Of a stretch of 64,000 nt of DNA, positions 25,446-33,857 are shown one piece after another. This DNA is from MKSF01 sp037190225 (GTDB lineage Bacteria; Bacteroidota; Bacteroidia; Chitinophagales; Chitinophagaceae). The stretch is taken from the NCBI GenBank assembly GCA_037190225.1, contig JBBCJL010000003.1:186001-250000 (forward strand), given 5' to 3'. The stretch's first letter is position 1. Each line of letters starts with the position of its first letter. The translations under genes and the position numbers were made by a program. The notes below the pieces were generated by a model that saw only the letters and a list, made by a program, of their open reading frames with translations, was not told the origin of the DNA and ran no database searches.

Positions 25446-25919
25446 ATGAAATACCTTATCAGCTTAAGCTTAATCCTTTTATCCTGCTTTACTATGTCTG
25501 CCCAGGAACATAACATCCTTACCAATAAAATTACCGCAGCGCAATTGCTGGAGCACAGCGATTTTGATTTTACGGCACCGGTACCGGAAAGCCCGGCCGC
25601 AACAGACCGGGAGAACCGGGAACTGCTGAAGCAGTACAATATCATCGTGTTCCTTGGCACCTGGTGCGGTGATTCCAGGGAACTGCTTCCCGAAGTATAT
25701 GCCTATTTCCGGAAGCTGGAAATCCCTCAAAACAACATCACCTACTACGGCCTGGATGAGACCAAGCTCAGCAGCGACCAATGGGAAGATACCTATAATA
25801 TTGAATTCGTGCCTACCATCCTGTTCATAGATAAGAAAAGCGGGGAAGAGAAAGGCCGTATCGTGGAGCGGTTTGAAGATAGCATTTATAATGACATCCA
25901 TACCCTTCTTCAACCTTAA
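25446..25919 (+). CDS. Secreted thioredoxin-like protein
   Basis: A 157-residue exported protein starting at ATG 25446, where MKYLISLSLILLSCFTMSAQ is a clear signal peptide; an upstream TTG would add ten residues before it. The thioredoxin-like core has VFLGTWCGDSRELLP with WCGDS in place of CxxC, so only one of the two redox cysteines is kept, and a cis-Pro loop EFVPTILFID. The single Cys followed by Ser suggests a thiol carrier or isomerase-like role and not a disulfide oxidase. It lies one base after the MerR gene and 13 bases before a ketoacyl synthase gene. Confidence 0.82.
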   Translation: MKYLISLSLILLSCFTMSAQEHNILTNKITAAQLLEHSDFDFTAPVPESPAATDRENRELLKQYNIIVFLGTWCGDSRELLPEVYAYFRKLEIPQNNITYYGLDETKLSSDQWEDTYNIEFVPTILFIDKKSGEEKGRIVERFEDSIYNDIHTLLQP

Positions 25920-25932
25920 TACACATCCTCCC

Positions 25933-27114
25933 ATGAAAGCTTTTGTCTGCAATACAGGTATCATATCAGCTATCGGCAATGATACGCCTGGAAACCTGGA
26001 TGCCCTGAAGGCCGCCCGTCACGGCATCAGCCTGCCGGAAATACTGCCCACCAGGCACCGCTTACCGGTAGGAGAAATAAAGTACAGCAATCAGGAGCTT
26101 TCGGAAATATACGGCATTCCCGGGGAATGGCCCCGCACGGCCAAGCTGAGCTGCATTGCCGCAGCAGAGGCCTGGCAGCCCTTTAAGGACCGCTCAGAAG
26201 GGTTAAGGATCGCTTTGCTGACCGCCAATACGGTCGGGGGCATGGACCTTTCCGAAGCCGTTTTCGGCGCCTTCAGCGAAGATCCTGGTTTCAGCGGCTT
26301 CAACGCTTTCCGGTATCATGAATGCGGTGTCACCGGCGAGCTGACAGCCCGCTACCTGGGGCTGGACTGCTTTGTCTCCACCCTCTCCACGGCCTGCTCT
26401 TCCAGCGCCAACACCATTATGATGGGTTCCCGGCTGATCGCGCACGACCGGTTTGACGTGGTGATAGCAGGCGGCGCGGACGCCCTGTCTAAATTCACCG
26501 TCAACGGCTTCAATGCGCTGATGATACTGGATAAGGAGCACTGCAGGCCCTATGATACGGAACGTAAAGGCCTCAATATCGGTGAGGGAGCGGCTTACCT
26601 TGTCCTCGCCAATCAAAAGGCGGCAGACCAGTGGCAGCTTCATCCCGCCTGCTTTGTATCAGGCTACGCGAATGCCAATGACGCCCACCACCAGACGGCC
26701 ACATCGCCCGAAGGGACCGGCAATCGCCTGGCGATGGAAGGGGCCCTGCAGCAAGCCGGACTCAGGCCGGGGGATATCCACTATATCAACCTGCACGGCA
26801 CCGGTACGGTCAATAATGACGCGTCTGAAGGAAAGGCGGTAGCCGATATCTTTACAACCGGGGTGCCGCCTGCCGGCACTACCAAGGTATTCACCGGCCA
26901 TACGCTGGGCGCTGCGGGCGCTATCGAAGCCGTGTACGCCTGCCTGAGCATACAGGAGCAGGCAGCCTGGCCACAGATCAACCTGGTCCATCCCGAAAGC
27001 GGCAACGGCTGGACACCCAATACCACCTTATTACGGACCACTATCCGTCACGTTCTGAGCAATTCTTTCGGTTTCGGGGGGAATTGCTCGTCCCTGATAT
27101 TCTCCAAAGCCTGA
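25933..27114 (+). CDS. Beta-ketoacyl-ACP synthase family protein
   Basis: A 393-residue condensing enzyme of the FabB/FabF type. The ATG at 25933 (MKAFVCNTGIISAIGND) is chosen because it starts at the usual family position; a longer reading would overlap the previous gene. The catalytic triad is intact: Cys155 in STACSSSA, His288 in LHGTGT and His323 in GHTLGAAGA. Substrate-loop and GFGG (NSFGFGGNCSSL) motifs are also present. It condenses malonyl-ACP with an acyl primer. No acyl carrier protein or reductase lies next to it, so whether it serves fatty acid, aryl polyene/flexirubin or other synthesis cannot be decided here. A small membrane protein follows. Confidence 0.88.
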   Translation: MKAFVCNTGIISAIGNDTPGNLDALKAARHGISLPEILPTRHRLPVGEIKYSNQELSEIYGIPGEWPRTAKLSCIAAAEAWQPFKDRSEGLRIALLTANTVGGMDLSEAVFGAFSEDPGFSGFNAFRYHECGVTGELTARYLGLDCFVSTLSTACSSSANTIMMGSRLIAHDRFDVVIAGGADALSKFTVNGFNALMILDKEHCRPYDTERKGLNIGEGAAYLVLANQKAADQWQLHPACFVSGYANANDAHHQTATSPEGTGNRLAMEGALQQAGLRPGDIHYINLHGTGTVNNDASEGKAVADIFTTGVPPAGTTKVFTGHTLGAAGAIEAVYACLSIQEQAAWPQINLVHPESGNGWTPNTTLLRTTIRHVLSNSFGFGGNCSSLIFSKA

Positions 27115-27125
27115 TCCTTCCGCTT

Positions 27126-27311
27126 ATGAAAATATTTAAACGCCATAAAAAGATCTACTTCGGCTATTTTGTATGCAACATTACGATCAGCTGTGCCCTG
27201 CTGTTCGTGGGCGGTGCCTCTCACACGTTTCCGAAGCTGACCTTCAGCCAGATACTGAGCCCTGAAGTGATCAGGCAATATATTTTCACACTCCTGCCGG
27301 CATTATCATAA
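27126..27311 (+). CDS. Small predicted membrane protein
   Basis: A 61-residue open frame 11 bases after the ketoacyl synthase gene. It has a basic N-terminus (MKIFKRHKKIYFGYF) and one membrane helix (VCNITISCALLFVGGA). No family recognised. The short spacing suggests it belongs to the synthase operon, but it could be a chance frame. A strong terminator lies 80 bases downstream. Confidence 0.4.
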   Translation: MKIFKRHKKIYFGYFVCNITISCALLFVGGASHTFPKLTFSQILSPEVIRQYIFTLLPALS

Positions 27312-27389
27312 CGGCCGGACCGGAAAGTTTAACATCATATCTTCTATCCTTTAGCAGCCCTGCCGGGAAATGCAGGCTTATTATAAACA

Positions 27390-27420
27390 TTAAGGCAGCC
27401 CTTTCAGGGCTGCCTTAATA
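27390..27420. terminator. Bidirectional terminator between convergent genes
   Basis: Perfect 11-base stem AAGGCAGCCCT / AGGGCTGCCTT with a 3-base loop, between the rightward small membrane gene and the leftward low-complexity gene. Confidence 0.75.
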
Positions 27421-27448
27421 ATATGGAGAGATATGAAATTACAGGGTA

Positions 27449-28630
27449 TTAGCGCCTGCTGCCACCACCGCCACCGCGGGATCCGCCGCCAAAGCTTCCG
27501 CCACCGCCGCCTCTGGAGCTACCACCGGATGGTGCGCTCATCCTGGAGCCACCGCCGGACGGTGCGCTCATACGGGGAGAGCCGGAAGGCGCGCCCATAG
27601 AGCTGCCGCGTGAAGCAGGAGGGCTCATCCTGGTACCGCCATTATTGGAAGGCACATTCCTGGGAGCGCTCATACGCATACCGTCAACCGAAGGACTGCT
27701 ATTCATTCTCCTGGAATCACCGCCGTTCATACGCATATCACGTGAAGGCATATTCATATCCCTGCCGGGAGCAGCAGAGCCGTTCATTTCACGGCCTCTT
27801 CTTGCGCCGTTATCAGGCATTGTCACGCCACCGTTCCTGTTCACCCTGCTTTCCATTGTACGTGGAGCAGCGCTGTTACCGGAGCGCATATCCATAGTAC
27901 GGCCGTTAACACCGGCATCCCTGCCGCCTCGCGGCGGAGTTACCATACCATTGCCATTATCCCTTACCCTTCTTTCGGAAGAATAGGAACCGGCCATACG
28001 GTTGCCACGGGGACCATAGTTGACATTGCGCGCAGGGCTATACCTGTTATACCTGCTGCTGTTGTACATTCCGGCATAGTAGCCGTTCCAGTACCCGGCA
28101 CCGTAAGAATGGAAGCCGCCATAAAAGCCACCGCCATAGAACCCGTTATAAGGATAGCCCCAGCCGGGATATCCCCAGCCACCGTAGCCATACCATGCAT
28201 TGCAGGCCCAGGCATTGGACCAGTAAGGACCGGCGCCAAAGCTCACGGAAATGCCCGGACGGAACCATCCAGGTCCGCCCCAGCCCCAATACGGGTTATA
28301 CATGGAGTACATCCAGTAAGGCGAGTACATACCGCCCCAATACCCTACGCTGTACATAGGATAGTTAAAGCGACGTATTCTCGCGGTATAGGAATCATCA
28401 TCATAATCTATGTAGGAATCATCCTCGTAATAGCCATCCTGGCTATAACTGTTATAATCATTTTCATAGCCGGATGAAGAATAGCTCGAAGCATTTGATT
28501 TTTTCGCCTGCGCTTCCTCTTTGGCCTGCCTGGACGCATCACTGCCCCTGTAATACACATCATCATAATTCTGTGCATTTGCCGCCAAAAAGCCACCGGC
28601 CATCAGTGTTATCAACAATAACCTTTTCAT
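27449..28630 (-). CDS. Secreted low-complexity protein rich in Gly, Tyr, Met and Ser
   Basis: A 393-residue protein with a clear signal peptide (MKRLLLITLMAGGFLAANA-Q) and no recognised domain. It runs through an acidic Tyr-rich part (about 40-80), an aromatic part of Gly-Trp-Tyr-Pro repeats (95-195, e.g. YGYGGWGYPGWGYPYNG), an Arg/Asn/Met-rich part with recurring RxMNG and MRM units (200-320) and a Ser-Gly tail with MSAPSGG repeats and poly-Gly ending in RR. Such composition resembles structural or adhesive extracellular proteins. It probably resists ordinary folding prediction. Function unknown. It is divergent from proS. Confidence 0.7.
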   Translation of the reverse strand: MKRLLLITLMAGGFLAANAQNYDDVYYRGSDASRQAKEEAQAKKSNASSYSSSGYENDYNSYSQDGYYEDDSYIDYDDDSYTARIRRFNYPMYSVGYWGGMYSPYWMYSMYNPYWGWGGPGWFRPGISVSFGAGPYWSNAWACNAWYGYGGWGYPGWGYPYNGFYGGGFYGGFHSYGAGYWNGYYAGMYNSSRYNRYSPARNVNYGPRGNRMAGSYSSERRVRDNGNGMVTPPRGGRDAGVNGRTMDMRSGNSAAPRTMESRVNRNGGVTMPDNGARRGREMNGSAAPGRDMNMPSRDMRMNGGDSRRMNSSPSVDGMRMSAPRNVPSNNGGTRMSPPASRGSSMGAPSGSPRMSAPSGGGSRMSAPSGGSSRGGGGGSFGGGSRGGGGGSRR

Positions 28631-28688
28631 ATCTCTAAGTTTAAAAGGAGAATTACTAATTTAATTAGCTCTTTGATATCAAAAATAC

Positions 28689-28696
28689 TACTTTTG
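28689..28696 (+). promoter_or_regulatory. -7 box upstream of proS
   Basis: TACTTTTG matches TAnnTTTG, about 100 bases before the proS ATG, in the gap shared with the divergent low-complexity gene. Confidence 0.45.
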
Positions 28697-28797
28697 CATC
28701 AATTTATCTAATCTTGGATATTAGACTGGTACGGGATTAGGAAGTTTAAAACATTTCTTTCTTTTTTATTAAGAAAATTTTTTCAGGCTATAAAATT

Positions 28798-30276
28798 ATG
28801 AGCAAAGTAATCACATCACGGTCGGAAGACTATTCCCAATGGTATAATGACCTGATAATCAAAGGAGGCTTAGCAGATTATTCTGCTGTCAGAGGCTGTA
28901 TGGTGATCAAGCCCTACGGCTACTCCCTGTGGGAGAACATGAGGGACGTATTAGACAGGAAATTCAAGGAAACAGGACACCAGAACGCCTATTTCCCCAT
29001 CTTTGTCCCGAAAAGCCTCTTTGAAGCCGAGGAAAAGAATGCGGAAGGGTTTGCCAAGGAATGCGCCGTAGTGACCCATTACAGGCTCAAGACCGATGAA
29101 AATAATAAAGGAAAGCTCATAGTAGACCCCGAGGCCAGGCTGGAAGAGGAGCTGGTGGTACGTCCTACTTCCGAGGCCATCATCTGGAGCACTTATAAGA
29201 ACTGGATCCAGTCTTACAGGGATCTTCCCATCCTTATCAACCAGTGGGCCAACGTGGTACGCTGGGAAATGCGCACGCGCCTGTTCTTACGTACCGCCGA
29301 ATTCTTATGGCAGGAAGGACATACCGCGCACGCGTCCAGGGAGGAAGCCGTGGAAGAAACCAAAAAGATGCTGGAAGTATATGCCGACTTCGCGGAGAAT
29401 TTCATGGCCCTGCCGGTGGTAAAAGGCGTAAAATCAGCCAATGAGCGCTTTGCGGGCGCAGAAGATACGTATTGCATCGAGGCGCTCATGCAGGACGGCA
29501 AGGCCCTGCAGGCAGGCACCTCCCACTTCCTGGGACAGAATTTCGCCAAAGCCTTTGACGTGAAGTTCGCGGATAAGGACAACCAGCTGGATTATGTATG
29601 GGCTACCTCCTGGGGCGTATCCACCCGCCTGATAGGAGCGCTCGTTATGGCGCACAGCGATGATGACGGCCTGATGATGCCGCCGCGCATCGCCCCTTTG
29701 CAGGTGGTCATTGTACCGATCTACAAAGGCGCTGACAGCGTCCCTGTCATTGACGCGAAAGTGCAGGAGATCATGCAGGAGCTGCGCAGCAAAGGCATCT
29801 CGGTAAAATATGACAATGATGACAATGCCAGACCCGGCTGGAAATTCGCCGAATACGAGATGAAAGGTGTGCCCGTGCGTATGGCTATGGGTATGCGCGA
29901 TATGGAAAACGGCGTGGTGGAGATCGCCCGCCGGGATACCAAAGAAAAGCAACAGGTGAACATCGAAGGCATAGGAGACTATGTGGCCAACCTGCTGGAA
30001 GACATCCAGCAATCTATGTACAACCGCGCCAGGTCTTTCCGGGACAGCCATATTACACGGGTAGATACCTGGGAGGAATTTATGGAAACCCTGGAGCAGA
30101 AGACCGGCTTTATCGCCGCGCACTGGGACGGTACACCGGAGACCGAGGAGAAGATAAAAGAGCTGTCCAAAGCGACCATCAGGTGCATTCCCCTGGATAA
30201 CCCGCAGGAAGCAGGCAAGTGTATCCTGACCGGCAACCCTTCCACCCAGCGCGTCTTATTCGCAAGAGCCTATTAA
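28798..30276 (+). CDS. proS: Proline--tRNA ligase
   Basis: Class II aminoacyl-tRNA synthetase that charges tRNA-Pro. The 492-residue length and lack of an inserted editing domain mark the short archaeal/eukaryote-type ProRS found in many Bacteroidetes. Visible motifs are SQWYNDLIIKGGLADYS at the N-terminus, motif 1 region VIKPYGYSLWENMRD, motif 2 VRWEMRTRLFLRTAEFLWQEGHTAH and motif 3 GVSTRLIGALVMAHSDDDG, followed by an anticodon-binding domain and a C-terminal zinc-like domain (ending VLFARAY). The gene stands alone and is closed by a long perfect hairpin. Confidence 0.95.
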   Translation: MSKVITSRSEDYSQWYNDLIIKGGLADYSAVRGCMVIKPYGYSLWENMRDVLDRKFKETGHQNAYFPIFVPKSLFEAEEKNAEGFAKECAVVTHYRLKTDENNKGKLIVDPEARLEEELVVRPTSEAIIWSTYKNWIQSYRDLPILINQWANVVRWEMRTRLFLRTAEFLWQEGHTAHASREEAVEETKKMLEVYADFAENFMALPVVKGVKSANERFAGAEDTYCIEALMQDGKALQAGTSHFLGQNFAKAFDVKFADKDNQLDYVWATSWGVSTRLIGALVMAHSDDDGLMMPPRIAPLQVVIVPIYKGADSVPVIDAKVQEIMQELRSKGISVKYDNDDNARPGWKFAEYEMKGVPVRMAMGMRDMENGVVEIARRDTKEKQQVNIEGIGDYVANLLEDIQQSMYNRARSFRDSHITRVDTWEEFMETLEQKTGFIAAHWDGTPETEEKIKELSKATIRCIPLDNPQEAGKCILTGNPSTQRVLFARAY

Positions 30277-30300
30277 GAACGCTGACACTTCACGATATAA

Positions 30301-30344
30301 AAGAGAAAATGCCCTGTTCCTATGGAACAGGGCATTTTCTCTTT
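30301..30344 (+). terminator. Terminator after proS
   Basis: Twenty-base almost uninterrupted stem around GCCCTGTTCC / GGAACAGGGC with a 3-base loop, ending in CTCTTT. Confidence 0.8.
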
Positions 30345-30424
30345 AGAGAGAGCAATATTCATACTTCCGTAACCTGTCCCTGATATCGGCTGCCGGCAGG
30401 ATACGCCACCGGCAACAGCATAGT

Positions 30425-30463
30425 GAAAAAAAAAGAGGCTGTCCAATGGACAGCCTCTTTTTA
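30425..30463 (-). terminator. Terminator after rplU-rpmA
   Basis: Stem AAGAGGCTGTCC / GGACAGCCTCTT with a 3-base loop. On the minus strand it is followed by a run of nine T residues, and plus-strand T residues also follow, so it may work both ways. Confidence 0.8.
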
Positions 30464-30482
30464 GGATAAAGTTATATTAGGC

Positions 30483-30752
30483 TTACGCTTCTACTGCAGC
30501 CACCGGCTCCACTACGGAAACGAAAGTTTTCAGACGTGTTTTCCTGAACTCAACGATACCGTCTTTCAGCGCATAGATCGTATAGTCTTTACCTATGCCC
30601 ACGTTAGTACCGGGATGGAATTTGGTACCTCTCTGGCGGATGATAATATTGCCGGAAATAGCGGCCTGACCACCAAATATTTTAACACCAAGACGCTTAC
30701 TTCTTGAGTCCCGGCCGTTCTTTACACTACCTTCACCTTTTTTATGTGCCAT
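30483..30752 (-). CDS. rpmA: Ribosomal protein bL27
   Basis: Large-subunit ribosomal protein near the peptidyl transferase centre. The 89-residue sequence starts MAHKKGEGSVKNGRDS, followed by KRLGVKIFGGQAAISGN and IIRQRGTKFHPGTNVG, the conserved bL27 core. The N-terminal tail begins directly with Ala-His-Lys-Lys, so no protease-cleaved extension of the Firmicutes type is present. It follows rplU, as in nearly all bacteria, with its own possible -7 box in the 89-base gap. Confidence 0.97.
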   Translation of the reverse strand: MAHKKGEGSVKNGRDSRSKRLGVKIFGGQAAISGNIIIRQRGTKFHPGTNVGIGKDYTIYALKDGIVEFRKTRLKTFVSVVEPVAAVEA

Positions 30753-30781
30753 GATTTAATATTATTATTTTGTAGCAACTA

Positions 30782-30789
30782 CAAAGTTA
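30782..30789 (-). promoter_or_regulatory. Possible internal promoter for rpmA
   Basis: TAACTTTG on the minus strand, 30 bases before the rpmA start, matches the -7 consensus. No -33 element was seen. Confidence 0.4.
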
Positions 30790-30841
30790 AGTAAATATAT
30801 TTTTGTATAGAGTCATGAAGACCAGCTCAACAGCCGCCTTA

Positions 30842-31144
30842 TTAAGCGATGCTGCTGATCTTGATTTTAGTCAGCGCCTGACGATGACCGTTCAGCTTCT
30901 GATAGCCTTTACGGCGTTTTTTCTTGAATACAAGCACTTTATCACCTTTCAGGTGCTCTACTATCTCAGCTTTTACTACAGCTTTGACAGCATCACCCAA
31001 AGTAACGTTGCCATCATTGGACAGCATAGAAACAGTTGAGAATTCAACAGTATCTCCTACATTACCTGTCAAACGGTGTACAAATACTTCATCGTTCGCC
31101 TGAACTCTAAATTGTTGACCTGCTATTGTTACAATTGCAAACAT
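30842..31144 (-). CDS. rplU: Ribosomal protein bL21
   Basis: Large-subunit ribosomal protein of 100 residues. It has the bL21 pattern FAIVTIAGQQFRVQANDEVFV, a middle strand region VLSNDG-like (SMLSNDGNVTLGDA) and the conserved C-terminus KVLVFKKKRRKGYQKLNGHRQ. It is the first gene of the rplU-rpmA unit. The nearest strong -7 box lies about 340 bases upstream, so the transcript probably has a long leader with several hairpins. Confidence 0.96.
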   Translation of the reverse strand: MFAIVTIAGQQFRVQANDEVFVHRLTGNVGDTVEFSTVSMLSNDGNVTLGDAVKAVVKAEIVEHLKGDKVLVFKKKRRKGYQKLNGHRQALTKIKISSIA

Positions 31145-31531
31145 GATTTAAATTTTGCTCAAATTAAAAAATTCTGTTTTAATATCGGCAATCATATTAC
31201 CGACAACAGCAGTGTCTCATCCGGCTTCCCTTTACCGTAACAGCATCGCGTCCATGCCGTAACCATAAATTTCTGCGGGTTGCTACCCTGCCTTTGTACC
31301 TTTTACGGTACGAATGTCTTTAATAATACATGCACTTCCTGCATACTTCCTTAAACCGGGCGCACTACGCGGCGTGGATTGTCATATTTATAGCCCGGCT
31401 GACTAATTAAAGCCCTCTGCAAGAGTACTCATGATTATAAAAACCACCTCATTTACACAACCCAGGGTAAATTCAGGATGGCAAAGTTATAGACTTATTT
31501 TTTTATAGAAAAATTTATTTTCCGTTATTTT
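31145..31531 (-). other. Long leader region of rplU-rpmA
   Basis: This 387-base stretch has no protein gene. On the minus strand, a TAACTTTG box at 31489-31482 gives a leader of about 330 bases. Hairpins include GTACC/GGTAC (31312-31297) and TCGGTAAT/ATTGCCGA (31203-31185), the latter shortly before a T6 run and the rplU start. It may hold a ribosomal-protein leader or a small RNA; no known family was recognised. Confidence 0.4.
31482..31489 (-). promoter_or_regulatory. -7 box of the rplU-rpmA transcript
   Basis: TAACTTTG on the minus strand matches TAnnTTTG. The -33 region is A/T-rich without a clear TTG. Confidence 0.45.
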
Positions 31532-32506
31532 TTACTGGCCGAGAATATAGGCGAAGATCAGCGGCGCCACGATCGTCGCATCCGATTCCACGATGAATTT
31601 CGGCGTATGGATATCCAGCTTGCCCCAGGTGATCTTTTCATTCGGCACGGCACCGGAGTAAGATCCGTAAGAGGTGGTGGAGTCTGATATCTGGCAAAAG
31701 TAAGACCAGAAAGGCACGTCATGCCATTCCAGGTCCTGGTACATCATCGGCACCACACAGATCGGGAAATCGCCGGCGATACCGCCGCCTATCTGGAAGA
31801 AGCCCACGCCTTTGCCACCGGAGTTGGCCCTGTACCATTCTGTCAGGTACATCATATATTCAATACCGCTTTTCACCGTACTTGGTTTCAGCTCACCCTT
31901 GATACAGTAGCTGGCAAAGATATTACCGGTAGTGCTGTCTTCCCAGCCCGGGCAGACAATAGGGATATTCTTTTCGGCAGCCGCCAGGATCCAGGAATCT
32001 TTAGGGTCTATTTCATAGTATTGCTCCAGCACACCGCTCTTCACGACCTGGTATAAAAATTCGTGCGGGAAGTATCTTTCACCTTTGGCCTCGGCATCCT
32101 TCCATACTTTTTCCAGGTGCGCCTGCAGGCGGCGGAACGCTTCTTCTTCGGGAATACAGGTATCCGTAACACGGTTATAGTGATTTTCCAGCAAATCCCA
32201 TTCATCCTGCGGGGTCAGGTCCCTGTAATTGGGTACCCGCTTGTAATGGGAGTGCGCCACGAGGTTCATCACATCTTCTTCCAGGTTGGCCCCGGTACAG
32301 GAAATGATAGCCACCTTATCCCGGCGGATCATCTCTGCCAGGGAGATGCCCAGCTCCGCCGTGCTCATCGCGCCGGCCAGGGAGACCAGCATCTTGCCGC
32401 CTTCTGCCAGGTGGACCTCGTAGCCTTTCGCGGCATCTACCAGCGCCGCAGCGTTGAAATGCCTGTAGTGATGCTCTATAAACTGAGAAATAGGACCTTT
32501 ACTCAT
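31532..32506 (-). CDS. Deoxyhypusine synthase-like protein lacking the catalytic lysine
   Basis: A 324-residue protein of the deoxyhypusine synthase superfamily, whose eukaryotic members transfer an aminobutyl group from spermidine to eIF5A. Fold motifs are clear: SLAGAMSTAELG near 42-53, ISCTGANLEED near 68-78, IPIVCPGWEDSTTGN near 181-195 and the C-terminal SGAVPNEKITWGKLDIHT. The lysine that forms the enzyme-substrate intermediate in the human enzyme, in a GGGxxKHH motif, is Gly245 here (GGGIAGDF at 240-247). Bacteria lack eIF5A, so these homologues must do something else; polyamine metabolism is suspected. It has its own good promoter. Confidence 0.87.
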   Translation of the reverse strand: MSKGPISQFIEHHYRHFNAAALVDAAKGYEVHLAEGGKMLVSLAGAMSTAELGISLAEMIRRDKVAIISCTGANLEEDVMNLVAHSHYKRVPNYRDLTPQDEWDLLENHYNRVTDTCIPEEEAFRRLQAHLEKVWKDAEAKGERYFPHEFLYQVVKSGVLEQYYEIDPKDSWILAAAEKNIPIVCPGWEDSTTGNIFASYCIKGELKPSTVKSGIEYMMYLTEWYRANSGGKGVGFFQIGGGIAGDFPICVVPMMYQDLEWHDVPFWSYFCQISDSTTSYGSYSGAVPNEKITWGKLDIHTPKFIVESDATIVAPLIFAYILGQ

Positions 32507-32548
32507 AATATATGTATATTTTTATGCTTGGTATAGTTGACGAATGCG

Positions 32549-32578
32549 CAAAGTTAGCTGATTAAAATGTCTTTACAA
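32549..32578 (-). promoter_or_regulatory. Promoter of the deoxyhypusine synthase-like gene
   Basis: On the minus strand TTG (32578-32576), a spacer of exactly 19 bases and TAACTTTG (32556-32549) give a textbook Bacteroidetes -33/-7 pair, 43 bases before the start codon. Confidence 0.7.
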
Positions 32579-32637
32579 TTATCATTTGATAAAAAAGCGG
32601 TCAGCTGCAGAGCGGTATTTTCCTATTTATAAACGTA

Positions 32638-33210
32638 TTACCGGTCCAACCATACCGCATAGTACGCCACAAATTCCCGGAACAGGGCATACCCGTCCCG
32701 CCACTCAAAATACCGGGGAGCGGCCCCTTCAACCGAAAGGTCTCCTTGCTTTTTAAAGAGCAGCTTTATCCGTGTAATATGAAAATACTGCGATACTGCA
32801 ATGACCGACCTCAGGTCCAGGCTATCCGCGACCTGCAGCGTATGCTCTATGGTCTTTTCCGTATTATCGCCGTAATTATCCACCAGGATGCTGCCGGAGG
32901 GAATGCCCTTGGCCAGCAGGTAATCCTTCATTTTATCACCCTCCCAGAAGCCCTCTTTTCCCAGCCCGCCGCTCACCAGGATCCATTGTACCCTGCCGTC
33001 CCTGAACAGCTCCACGCTTTTATCCAGCCGGGCCTGCAACCGGGCGGACAGGCTGCCGTCCTCATGCACCTTATTGCCCAAAACGACCGCCAGGTCGGCA
33101 TGGTCCCCCGCATCGGACAACCCGTCCCTGACAACCAGCAGCGTATGTACGCCCAACCATAGCGCTATGCCCCAAAGCGCGTATTTAAGCAATGATAACG
33201 GTCTTTTCAT
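32638..33210 (-). CDS. SanA/YdcF-family membrane-anchored protein
   Basis: A 190-residue DUF218 protein of the ElyC/SanA/YdcF family, whose members affect envelope integrity. An N-terminal membrane anchor (LLKYALWGIALWLGVHTLLVV) is followed by the DUF218 domain: DLAVVLGNKVHEDGSLSARL, WILVSGGLGKEGFWEGDKMK, DNYGDNTEKTIEH and VIAVSQYFHITRIKL. The conserved acidic and His residues of the domain are kept. The gene lies 10 bases downstream of miaE in the same direction, so the two are probably co-transcribed. Enzymatic activity is not established for this family. Confidence 0.85.
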   Translation of the reverse strand: MKRPLSLLKYALWGIALWLGVHTLLVVRDGLSDAGDHADLAVVLGNKVHEDGSLSARLQARLDKSVELFRDGRVQWILVSGGLGKEGFWEGDKMKDYLLAKGIPSGSILVDNYGDNTEKTIEHTLQVADSLDLRSVIAVSQYFHITRIKLLFKKQGDLSVEGAAPRYFEWRDGYALFREFVAYYAVWLDR

Positions 33211-33220
33211 ATCACATCAA

Positions 33221-33823
33221 TTAATGCATCCTGTCGGAACGGGCCGGCATATCCGCCAATATGTTCTTTTCCACCTGCAGCCAGTTCAGCCACTCCTGCC
33301 GGACCAGGTCATGATCGAAATATTCCCTGGCCAGGTCCAGGAACAGGCGGTAATGCCCGGCTTCACTGATCATAAATTTATAGTAGAACTTACTTAATTC
33401 CTGGTCTTCCAGGTTTTCATACAGAATACGGAAACGCTCGCAGCTCCGGGCCTCTATCAGGGCGCAGATCAGCAGCTTATGCAGCAGGCGGCTCTCCCGC
33501 GTACCGCCTTTGGGTGTATGCTCCAGCAGCTTATTGACATAGGCATCCCTGCGCTGGCTGCCCAGCCGGAAGCCTCTCTTTTTCATTTCCGCCAGCACCA
33601 TCCTGAAGTGTCCCCACTCTTCCGTAACGATCGGCGCCAGCGCTTCCACGATGGCAGGATAGTCGGAGAATTGCTGTATAAGGGATATACATTGGGTAGC
33701 CGCTTTCTGCTCACAGAAAGCATGGTCGGTGAGTATATGCTCTAAGGACAGGGAGGCTACATCCGCCCAGCGGGGGTCGGTGGCCATTTTCAAGCCCAGT
33801 ATGGTATTTTCTGATGATGACAT
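33221..33823 (-). CDS. miaE: tRNA-(ms2io6A) hydroxylase
   Basis: Non-haem di-iron monooxygenase that hydroxylates the isopentenyl group of ms2i6A at position 37 of tRNAs. The 200-residue protein has the ferritin-like ligands: Glu in SLEHILTDHAFCEQKAA, EEWGHF near 68-73, and IEARSCERF and SEAGHYRLF for the second half-site. Length and motif order fit MiaE. It precedes a YdcF-type gene with a gap of 10 bases. It implies that the organism makes ms2i6A with MiaA and MiaB, which are outside this window. Confidence 0.9.
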   Translation of the reverse strand: MSSSENTILGLKMATDPRWADVASLSLEHILTDHAFCEQKAATQCISLIQQFSDYPAIVEALAPIVTEEWGHFRMVLAEMKKRGFRLGSQRRDAYVNKLLEHTPKGGTRESRLLHKLLICALIEARSCERFRILYENLEDQELSKFYYKFMISEAGHYRLFLDLAREYFDHDLVRQEWLNWLQVEKNILADMPARSDRMH

Positions 33824-33857
33824 GCGTACAATTATTAATGCTTTATCTTACTGCCGG

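Noticed and set aside
31290..31480. Structured stretch upstream of rplU considered as RNase P RNA, SRP RNA or tmRNA
   Set aside because: None of the conserved cores of these RNAs could be found; it is left as a possible leader.
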